Source of the DNA: UBA9732 sp963615565
GTDB lineage: Bacteria; Spirochaetota; Spirochaetia; Sphaerochaetales; Sphaerochaetaceae
Assembly: GCA_963615565.1 (NCBI GenBank)
Contig: CAVEGR010000018.1
Span: 1-7,916, forward strand
Length of the DNA: 7,916 nucleotides
Reading direction: 5' to 3'
Shown: positions 1-5,765 of the stretch, piece after piece
Numbering within the stretch: the first letter of the stretch is position 1
How the letters are laid out: every line of letters starts with the position of its first letter
The notes under the pieces: generated by a model
Seen by the model: only the letters and a program-made list of their open reading frames with translations
Database searches by the model: none
Told to the model about the DNA's origin: nothing
Made by a program: the position numbers and the translations under genes

Positions 1-77
1 CATTAGGAGTTGCTTGTGCTGTATCTGCTACAATAACACTTATTGATTATTTTCTTGGAGTTGTAAGTGCGAATTGA
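1..77 (+). CDS. C-terminal end of an upstream membrane protein (partial)
   Basis: One frame is open from base 3 to a TGA at 75-77 and encodes about 24 residues. These are mostly hydrophobic (LGVACAVSATITLIDYFLG, then VVSAN and the stop), which fits a final transmembrane helix with a short tail. The gene starts outside the window. I cannot assign a family from this fragment: the tail does not look like LspA, a frequent neighbour of rluD in other bacteria. Its stop overlaps the GTG start of the next gene by 11 nt, so the two are probably co-transcribed and translationally coupled. It could also be a chance open frame, but the ribosome-binding site of the next gene lying inside it is typical of an operon junction. 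Confidence 0.5.
   Translation, partial: LGVACAVSATITLIDYFLGVVSAN
57..60 (+). promoter_or_regulatory. Ribosome-binding site fixing the GTG start of rluD
   Basis: GGAG at 57-60 lies six bases before a GTG at 67. No in-frame ATG occurs until codon 59, which is already inside the S4 domain. The GTG is therefore the best-supported start. Confidence 0.7.
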
Positions 78-1158
78 AAGAAATTATGAATTAACAGTTG
101 AAGAAGGAGATTTTGCAAACAGCACTCCTAACAATGCTAGTAACAAAGAAACGAACAAAAGTAAGCTTCGTATAGATGCTTTTTTATCATCTAAAATAGA
201 AGGATTATCTAGATCTGCTCTTACAAATGAACTTTGCAAAATGACTATAAATGGAAAACCTGCAAAGAAAAGTGACAGTGTAAAAATTGGCGACAATGTA
301 ACGCTTCAATACGTTGCAGATGTATTTGAAAAGGTAGAACCTCAAGATATTCCTCTTGATATTTTGTATGAAGACAGCTCAATGCTTGTAATAAATAAAG
401 CGCAAGGTATGGTTGTTCATCCTGGGGCTGGCAATGTAAATGGAACAATAGTTAATGCATTAGCATTCAGATACGGTCAAGATTTTATTAATAGAATGGC
501 AGATGAGTGTGACATCTCACGTCCTGGAATTGTTCATAGATTGGACAAGGACACAAGTGGAGTTATGGTCATAGCACTCAATGCTCATGCTCATGTATCA
601 TTGAGTACTCAATTTCAGAATAGAGAAATTGAAAAGTATTATTATGCTTTCTGTGATGGTATTTTTCCAAAACATGAGGATGATATTGAGTGCCTTCTTG
701 CACGCGACAAGGGTAATAGAAAGCTCTTTGTTCCAGTAAAAGAAAAACGCTATATCATTCAAGAAGGACTTTCACCAAAACGCACGCAGGAAATTATAGA
801 TGAGGTCTACAATGACCCTAAGTACAAAGTAGGGGGAGCTGTGGACAATTTTACAGAAGGCAAATACAGCAAAAGCCATTATGAGGTTATCAAACAATTT
901 CCCCAAGCTGCACTTGTAAAAGTTCGCATCTTCACAGGCCGCACGCACCAGATTCGCGTACACATGAAAAGCATTGGTCATCCAGTCATTGGCGATATCA
1001 TGTACAACCCAAAAGTCTCACGTTTTCCTAATTGGCCACTTATGCTTCACAGTGCAATCTTGGAAATTAGACATCCCGATACCAATGAACTTATGCATTT
1101 TGAGGCTCCACTACCTAAGCGTTTTGCAGATTTTGAAGAAGCTTTAAGGAGTCTATAA
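67..1158 (+). CDS. rluD: RluD/RluC-family 23S rRNA pseudouridine synthase
   Basis: This enzyme isomerises uridines in rRNA to pseudouridine. An S4 RNA-binding domain spans about residues 33-85 (LRIDAFLSSK to KIGDNVTLQ). The RluA-type catalytic domain follows, with EPQDIPLDILYED at 91-103, VVHPGAGN at 116-123, the signature HRLDKDTSG at 157-165 (catalytic Asp160 by homology) and GRTHQIRVHM at 291-300. At 363 aa it is longer than E. coli RluD (326 aa). The excess is an Asn-rich stretch at about 13-32, just before the S4 domain, and a charged insert at about 225-264, just before the conserved SHYEV strand. The start is GTG. Family membership is certain. The exact target sites, and the choice between RluD and RluC or a generic RluA member, are inferred mainly from the RluD-like N-terminus and the EPQDIPLD motif. 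It is the second gene of the operon, four bases before rsgA. Confidence 0.93.
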   Translation: MRIERNYELTVEEGDFANSTPNNASNKETNKSKLRIDAFLSSKIEGLSRSALTNELCKMTINGKPAKKSDSVKIGDNVTLQYVADVFEKVEPQDIPLDILYEDSSMLVINKAQGMVVHPGAGNVNGTIVNALAFRYGQDFINRMADECDISRPGIVHRLDKDTSGVMVIALNAHAHVSLSTQFQNREIEKYYYAFCDGIFPKHEDDIECLLARDKGNRKLFVPVKEKRYIIQEGLSPKRTQEIIDEVYNDPKYKVGGAVDNFTEGKYSKSHYEVIKQFPQAALVKVRIFTGRTHQIRVHMKSIGHPVIGDIMYNPKVSRFPNWPLMLHSAILEIRHPDTNELMHFEAPLPKRFADFEEALRSL

Positions 1159-1162
1159 TTCT

Positions 1163-2119
1163 ATGCAAGGAATTGTATTACGTTCTATTAACAACATTTA
1201 CACTGTACGAACTGATACTGGAGCTTTGTTTAGCTGTAGGATTAAAGGTAAGCATCTTAACACTGCAGTAGGCGAATACAACCCAATAGTAGTTGGCGAC
1301 TATGTAGAGTTTACGCCATCAACCACAATCTCAAATGAACAAAATAATGGTCAAATGGGAGAAGGCCTTGTAACGGAGCGCAAAGAAAGAAGAGGTGTTT
1401 TTGCTAGATGGAATGCAAAAAAACAATTAAATCAAACAATTTGTGCCAATATGGATATTGTAGTTTGTGTTTGTAGCATAGAAAGTCCTCCTTTTAGACC
1501 TAGATTTATAGATAGAGTTTTAGCATGTTGTAGAAATGTACCTGTAATGATTGTTCTAAATAAGTGCGATATTCTTCTTACTGAAGATGAAGCAGAGCGC
1601 TTTAATTTATATAAGAAATTAGGTTATAAAACATTGGCCGTGTCTGCTAGTACTGGAGAAAATATCGGTATGTTGGTAGAGGCGTTGGAGGGAAAGACTG
1701 CTGCATTTGTTGGCCAAAGCGGAGTAGGAAAGAGCTCTTTGGTAAATAGATTGCTTGGTGCAAATCAACGTGTGGGTGAAGTAAGTGAAAAGTATAATAG
1801 AGGTAGGCACACGACAAATTATGCGTTAATGCTGGATGGGCCTGGATTTACGCTAATTGATACACCGGGATTTAGAGAGATATCGGTTCCACATGATGAT
1901 CCTCTTTTGGTGTCTCAGGCATTTCCTGAATTTGTAAAAGCATCTTCAAGGTGTGCTTTTTCATCGTGTCTTCATGTCAATGAACCTGGCTGTGAAGTGT
2001 TGAGACTTCTTGAAAAAGGCAAAATTGACGCGGATAGGTATGAAAGCTATTTAGGAATATTACAGTCGCTTGATGAGCGACTTCCCGTGTGGGGTAGAAA
2101 ATGTTCAAAAGAACAATAA
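1163..2119 (+). CDS. rsgA: Ribosome small-subunit-dependent GTPase A (RsgA/YjeQ/EngC)
   Basis: RsgA binds the nearly finished 30S subunit and uses GTP hydrolysis as a late maturation checkpoint. The protein has the family's circularly permuted GTPase order: an OB-fold at about 1-75, then G4 NKCD at 133-136, G5 SAS at 161-163, G1 GQSGVGKSS at 184-192, the switch-I-like GRHTT at 214-218 and G3 DTPG at 233-236. A C-terminal zinc knuckle follows, with ligands Cys264, Cys269, His271 and Cys277 inside the diagnostic sequence CLHVNEPGC. The length of 318 aa is normal. The ATG at 1163 is preceded by AAGGAG at 1146-1151, a slightly long spacing of 11 bases, lying within the end of rluD. The 3' end overlaps mutS2 by 19 nt in another frame, implying coupled translation. 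All key motifs are intact. Confidence 0.96.
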   Translation: MQGIVLRSINNIYTVRTDTGALFSCRIKGKHLNTAVGEYNPIVVGDYVEFTPSTTISNEQNNGQMGEGLVTERKERRGVFARWNAKKQLNQTICANMDIVVCVCSIESPPFRPRFIDRVLACCRNVPVMIVLNKCDILLTEDEAERFNLYKKLGYKTLAVSASTGENIGMLVEALEGKTAAFVGQSGVGKSSLVNRLLGANQRVGEVSEKYNRGRHTTNYALMLDGPGFTLIDTPGFREISVPHDDPLLVSQAFPEFVKASSRCAFSSCLHVNEPGCEVLRLLEKGKIDADRYESYLGILQSLDERLPVWGRKCSKEQ

Positions 2120-4512
2120 TTGATTTAGGTTTAGATCAATTTTTAATTTCAGTGTCTCAATATGCTCTAAGCACACAAGGTGCCCAGTCAATAAAACTTG
2201 CTAAAACTATCTTTGATACAAACCAGTATTTACATAGACAAAAGGAAGTTGCAGCTACTGTTTATACGCTTGATGCAGCTTCAAGAGATGCTCTATATGT
2301 GGAAAGTTTTCCGGATTTAACAGAGATATTTAATACCATTGCAAATAATCCTGCTTCATCGTTGACAGGAGAACAGGTCTATGATGTTGGTCTTTTTATT
2401 AAAAGTGCAGTGCTTTTGCGTTCTCTTTTGGGGCTATCACAAAATCTAGAATCTCCAATAAAAGACAGTGGAATTGAAAATATAATTCAAGAAATTCCAC
2501 AAGAGCTTTTAGATCTAGAAAATGAGATTTTTAGCATTCTTGAATCTCCTGGGCAAGTCAAAGAAAATTATCCAACAGTTAAAGCTTTAAGAGACAAAGC
2601 AGATGCTAAGCGTGCTGAACGTAGCCGTTTTGCTTCAGATTTAATACGCTCGCAATCTGATGTGATGCAATCAAATGCACCTGTAATGAGAGATGGACGT
2701 GTTGTACTTCCAGTTAAAAACGACTTTAAAAACTCTGTTGGAGGCTATATCCAAAGCTACTCATCCACAGGTAGCACAGTATTCATGGAGCCATTTAAAT
2801 TGGTTGACATGAACAATGCAGTTGTCCTTTGCCAGCAAGCAATTGACATTGAAATTGCACGCTTAATTGGTAGCCTTTCTGATTTGATTAGAGCTGTTGA
2901 AATGCAACTTAGAATGCTTTACAGCCAAGTTTCATATGCCGATTTTCTCTACGCTTTTGCTTCTTGGATACGTGTAAATAAGTGCACAAAAACAATACTT
3001 GTATCTGAAGAGCACATAGAATATGATGGTTATTGCAATTTAATCAGAGCCAGGCATCCTCTTTTGGGTTCAAAATGTGTTCCTATAGATTTAACAGTTC
3101 CTTCAAAAATTAAAGCTGTGGTCCTTACTGGTCCTAATGCTGGTGGTAAGACAGTTACAATGAAAACTGTTGGACTTTTTGTTTTACTAAATCAAATCTG
3201 CGGTCATATTCCAGCTGAAGACGGAAGTGCTCTTGCTTTATTTGATAAAGTTTTTACAGACATTGGTGATGATCAGAGCATTGAGAACCATCTTTCTACC
3301 TTCAGTGGTCATATGAAAAGTATAAGTTTTATTCTTAGAAACATGACAGAGAATTCATTAGTAATTCTTGATGAACTTGGTAGTGGAACAGACCCTCAAG
3401 AGGGAGCTGCTCTTGCAAGAGCCATATTGGAATTTTGTATAAAAAAGGCTGGTTTAACATTGACAACATCCCATCATGGAGTATTAAAACAATTTGCTTA
3501 TTCGTCAGACATAGTTCTTAATGCTTCAATGGAGTTTAATGAAGAAACCTTAGAGCCTACATTTAAAGTTATTGCAGGTCTTCCTGGCGAGAGCCATGCT
3601 ATAGATACAGCAAAGAGAATGAGACTTCCAAAAGTAGTAACACAATCTGCACAAAAGTATATGGGCCAAGAAGCTGTGAAAATCTCATCAATTATTCGTG
3701 GGCTTGAGCAAAAAAGAAGAGAAGCAGATTCTAAAGAAGCAGAACTTTCTAGAAGACTTAGAGTTATTGATAACCAAGAGCGTCATATTGCAAATGAAAA
3801 TAGACGGCTTAAAGCAATGGAAAACCGTTTAAAGAAAGGTTCAGTTCAGGAATTTGATAAGACTCTAAAAGATGCAAGACGTCAAATTGAAAATCTCATT
3901 GCAGAGATTCGTGTTGGTGAAATTACAAAAGAAAAAATTCTTAAAGCTAAAAAGCTTGTTTCAGATTTAGAAGCTCAACAAAAAGAAATGGAAGCCCAAA
4001 TTGCTAAAACAGATGAAGAAATTGATGCTTTTGATGCTCAAGAGGACATCAATAGTGATCTTCATGTTGATCTTAAACCTGGAATGGATGTACTTTGTGG
4101 TCCAAATAAACGTGAAGGATCTGTGATAAAAGAAGCTGGAAAAGGTAAATGGGTTGTTGCTATTGGACCTATGAAGTTTACTTTTAAAGAATCTGAATTG
4201 ACAGTTCCAAGACGTTTGGCTTCTCATGTTCATTCTTACTCTTTTGATGCTGGTTCAAAAACTCCATCTCCAAAAATGACACTTGATGTACGTGGGTTCA
4301 GACTAGAAGAAGCGTTAGATGCACTTGACAATCAGCTTGAAGCTTGTTGTATTCACGGAATCAAAAATTTTTCTATAATTCACGGTTATGGGGATGGTAT
4401 TCTCTCTGCTGGTATTCACCGTCACTTAGATAATAATCCCTTGGTGGAATCTATCAAATTTGCACATCCTGATGACGGTGGTCAGGGTAAGACTTATGTT
4501 ACATTAAAGTAG
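2101..4512 (+). CDS. mutS2: MutS2: MutS-family ATPase with C-terminal Smr domain
   Basis: MutS2 is a dimeric ABC-type ATPase, not a mismatch-repair MutS. In some bacteria it suppresses homologous recombination; in Bacillus subtilis it has been linked to splitting collided ribosomes. A core/lever region spans about 1-320. The ATPase follows, with Walker A GPNAGGKT at 344-351, FSGHMK at 401-406, Walker B VILDE at 421-425, D-loop GSGTDP at 427-432 and H-loop TTSHH at 455-459. A charged coiled coil runs from about 530 to 650 and a KOW-like beta segment from about 657 to 702. The Smr domain occupies about 726-803, with LDVRG at 728-732 and HGYGDG at 761-766. No mismatch-recognition domain is present, as expected. 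The length (803 aa) is close to the usual 780-790. The ATG lies inside the end of rsgA, with a modest GGGG-type ribosome-binding site at about 2091-2094. Confidence 0.96.
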   Translation: MFKRTIIDLGLDQFLISVSQYALSTQGAQSIKLAKTIFDTNQYLHRQKEVAATVYTLDAASRDALYVESFPDLTEIFNTIANNPASSLTGEQVYDVGLFIKSAVLLRSLLGLSQNLESPIKDSGIENIIQEIPQELLDLENEIFSILESPGQVKENYPTVKALRDKADAKRAERSRFASDLIRSQSDVMQSNAPVMRDGRVVLPVKNDFKNSVGGYIQSYSSTGSTVFMEPFKLVDMNNAVVLCQQAIDIEIARLIGSLSDLIRAVEMQLRMLYSQVSYADFLYAFASWIRVNKCTKTILVSEEHIEYDGYCNLIRARHPLLGSKCVPIDLTVPSKIKAVVLTGPNAGGKTVTMKTVGLFVLLNQICGHIPAEDGSALALFDKVFTDIGDDQSIENHLSTFSGHMKSISFILRNMTENSLVILDELGSGTDPQEGAALARAILEFCIKKAGLTLTTSHHGVLKQFAYSSDIVLNASMEFNEETLEPTFKVIAGLPGESHAIDTAKRMRLPKVVTQSAQKYMGQEAVKISSIIRGLEQKRREADSKEAELSRRLRVIDNQERHIANENRRLKAMENRLKKGSVQEFDKTLKDARRQIENLIAEIRVGEITKEKILKAKKLVSDLEAQQKEMEAQIAKTDEEIDAFDAQEDINSDLHVDLKPGMDVLCGPNKREGSVIKEAGKGKWVVAIGPMKFTFKESELTVPRRLASHVHSYSFDAGSKTPSPKMTLDVRGFRLEEALDALDNQLEACCIHGIKNFSIIHGYGDGILSAGIHRHLDNNPLVESIKFAHPDDGGQGKTYVTLK

Positions 4513-4519
4513 GTTGAAT

Positions 4520-4780
4520 ATGACAAACGAAAATTGTGGAATTGTTGCTCTAAGAAATCTTAAGACAGATCAAGTATATCTCTTTTTTTCTGAAGACATT
4601 AAGAATGATTGTGTTAAAGAGCGTTTTAATCTTGATTTGGGAATGCATTCTTGCAAGTCTTTACAAGAAGATTATACAAATACAGGACTTGAAGTCTTTA
4701 GATTTGATACTGTTGAATATACAAAAGACCCCTCAAGGCTTGATGCACTTAAGGGGACTTTTGATAATCTTTACGAGTAA
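4520..4780 (+). CDS. Small GIY-YIG-like protein lacking catalytic residues (hypothetical)
   Basis: This 86-residue protein is not one I know by name. Its pattern matches the GIY-YIG nuclease fold: GIV at 7-9, Asn13, VYLFFSEDI at 19-27, then LDLGMHS at 38-44, SLQEDY at 47-52, Gly56 and the strand FRFDTVE at 60-66. Compared from memory with the I-TevI nuclease domain, residues 7-56 align without gaps. The catalytic positions do not hold: the first Tyr is Val9, the Gly of YIG is Phe22, the helix Arg is Asp30, and no Glu sits at the metal-binding position. It is therefore probably a non-enzymatic relative that binds nucleic acid or protein, which is inference. ATG 4520 is preferred because TAGG at 4510-4513 lies six bases upstream. 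It follows the mutS2 stop by seven bases and ends one base from the converging udp stop. Confidence 0.72.
   Translation: MTNENCGIVALRNLKTDQVYLFFSEDIKNDCVKERFNLDLGMHSCKSLQEDYTNTGLEVFRFDTVEYTKDPSRLDALKGTFDNLYE
4723..4762 (-). terminator. Probable intrinsic terminator of udp, embedded in the convergent small gene
   Basis: The arms AAAAGACCCCTCAAG (4723-4737) and CTTAAGGGGACTTTT (4748-4762) are complementary at 13 of 15 positions around a 10-nt loop. On the minus strand one of the two mismatches becomes a G-U wobble. The strong CCCCU/AGGGG stem is then followed by UCUUUUGU, a normal rho-independent layout starting 19 nt after the udp stop. On the plus strand the hairpin would act before the small gene's stop codon, so it is better read as the udp terminator. 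Some bidirectional activity is possible. Confidence 0.6.
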
Positions 4781-4781
4781 A

Positions 4782-5561
4782 CTATTTTTCGTTATCCATC
4801 TTTATCAAAGTGCGAATTGATTCAACCGCAACATGGCAAACTTGTGTTGTATCATGAAGTTTTGGATTGTCCATTCCAAGGGCTTCACGTTCCTGATTTC
4901 CAACAACAAAGAAAACAGAACCACAACGCACGTTAAGATAACTTGCAACAGTAAATAGGGCAGCACTTTCCATTTCAGAAGCTAAAACACCAAGACGTTT
5001 CCATGCTTCCCATTTATTTTGTAATTCGTAACTTACTGGCATAAGTTGAGGGTCATGTTGACCATAGAAAGAATCTTTGCATTGAACAATGCCAAGATGA
5101 TGTCTAATGCCCATCTTTTCAGCTGTTTTTTTTACTGCTGTTACAACGTCATAGTTGGCAACGGCCGGAAATTCTATTGGAGCATATTCACGGCTTGTTC
5201 CTTCCATTCTTACTGCTCCAGTAGCAATAACAGCATCTCCGCCCATAACTTGAAGAGCTATACCACCACATGTTCCCATTCTGAGAAAGGTATTCGCACC
5301 ACATTTTACAAGTTCCTGCATAGCTATTGAGGCTGATGGTCCACCAATTCCGGTAGATGTTACACTGACTGGCACGCCGTCTAGTGATCCTGTGTATGTG
5401 ACAAACTCGCGGCTATCTGCTATTTCATGAGCATCATCAAGAAAAGATGCAATTAGAGGAACGCGTTTTGGGTCCCCCGGCAAGATGACATAGCGGCCTA
5501 CATCTCCTTGTTTGATGTGTAAATGATATTGAATTCCTGTCCCATTCATGTAATCAGACAT
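4782..5561 (-). CDS. udp: Uridine phosphorylase-family nucleoside phosphorylase
   Basis: The enzyme cleaves (deoxy)ribonucleosides with phosphate, giving a free base and (deoxy)ribose 1-phosphate in nucleoside salvage. It is 259 aa, the usual size. NP-I family motifs are GDP at 29-31 (phosphate site), SREF at 50-53, STGIGGPS at 69-76, LRMGTCG at 93-99, the REYAPIEFPAV segment at 124-134 and EMES at 196-199, which contacts the ribose. The base-contact segment reads YGQHD at 166-170: the Gln of the E. coli uridine phosphorylase QER triad is kept, but the Arg is replaced by Asp. Uridine as substrate is therefore likely but not certain. ATG 5561 is chosen because AAAAGGAG lies six bases upstream; a GTG at 5582 lies on the other side of that site. 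The gene is monocistronic, convergent with the small gene and divergent from the ATPase operon. Confidence 0.92.
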   Translation of the reverse strand: MSDYMNGTGIQYHLHIKQGDVGRYVILPGDPKRVPLIASFLDDAHEIADSREFVTYTGSLDGVPVSVTSTGIGGPSASIAMQELVKCGANTFLRMGTCGGIALQVMGGDAVIATGAVRMEGTSREYAPIEFPAVANYDVVTAVKKTAEKMGIRHHLGIVQCKDSFYGQHDPQLMPVSYELQNKWEAWKRLGVLASEMESAALFTVASYLNVRCGSVFFVVGNQEREALGMDNPKLHDTTQVCHVAVESIRTLIKMDNEK

Positions 5562-5567
5562 TTTAGT

Positions 5568-5575
5568 CTCCTTTT
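5568..5575 (-). promoter_or_regulatory. Strong ribosome-binding site deciding the udp start
   Basis: Read on the minus strand, AAAAGGAG is followed by six bases and then ATG at 5561. The alternative GTG start at 5582 would place this site inside the coding sequence, so the ATG is preferred. Confidence 0.85.
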
Positions 5576-5611
5576 GCGACACACAAGTACTATGCTTACG
5601 TGTAAAACAAT

Positions 5612-5642
5612 ATTATACCACATATGATCTACTTACGGACAA
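5612..5642 (-). promoter_or_regulatory. Predicted udp promoter (extended -10)
   Basis: On the minus strand a perfect TATAAT (5612-5617) is preceded by TGG, giving an extended -10 (TGnTATAAT). A TTGTCC at 5637-5642 can serve as the -35, with a long 19-bp spacer that an extended -10 tolerates. Transcription would start near 5605 and give a leader of about 44 nt. No operator was identified. Confidence 0.6.
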
Positions 5643-5657
5643 CAAAAAAACCAACAC

Positions 5658-5673
5658 AAAAAAAATTTTTTTT
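5658..5673. promoter_or_regulatory. A8T8 tract between divergent promoters
   Basis: Eight A followed by eight T lie between the udp -35 and the predicted atp promoter. A/T tracts of this kind bend DNA and can act as UP elements for the RNA polymerase alpha subunit. Here the tract lies roughly 55-70 bp upstream of the predicted atp start site and just upstream of the udp -35. It is also self-complementary, but without a GC-rich stem it is a poor terminator. A regulatory role is inference. Confidence 0.4.
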
Positions 5674-5689
5674 AAGAATAACAAACTTT

Positions 5690-5722
5690 TTGTAGCCGAT
5701 TTTACACTTTTTATATTATAAT
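5690..5722 (+). promoter_or_regulatory. Predicted promoter of the V-type ATPase operon
   Basis: Two overlapping -10 candidates exist: TATATT at 5712-5717, paired with TTGTAG at 5690-5695 across a 16-bp spacer, and a perfect TATAAT at 5717-5722 with no good -35. Either would start transcription roughly 40 nt before the atpE ATG. The upstream gene is divergent, so a promoter must lie in this gap. Confidence 0.5.
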
Positions 5723-5765
5723 TCGTTGGATTATTTTGAATAACACATTTGAAGGATGGAACAGA

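Noticed and set aside
3967..4233. 88-codon minus-strand open frame inside mutS2
   Set aside because: Ser/Phe-rich antisense shadow of the Lys/Glu-rich coiled-coil coding region, with no independent support.
4514..4519. TTG start two codons upstream in the small gene
   Set aside because: It directly abuts the TAGG motif, leaving no spacer; the ATG at 4520 has six-base spacing.
5562..5582. GTG start giving udp seven extra residues
   Set aside because: The strong AAAAGGAG site lies downstream of this GTG and is ideally spaced for the ATG at 5561.
5595..5637. Direct repeat CTTACG at 5595-5600 and 5632-5637 flanking the udp -10 as a possible operator
   Set aside because: Only six bases match, with unrelated flanks and no dyad symmetry; expected by chance in a gap of this size.
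5658..5673. A8T8 tract as a bidirectional terminator
   Set aside because: No GC-rich stem and no loop; it lies between two divergent promoters, where no transcript should end.
5736..5765. TTG start giving atpE ten extra residues
   Set aside because: It has no ribosome-binding site, and the extension would cover the AAGGA that serves the ATG at 5766; subunit E normally starts close to this ATG.
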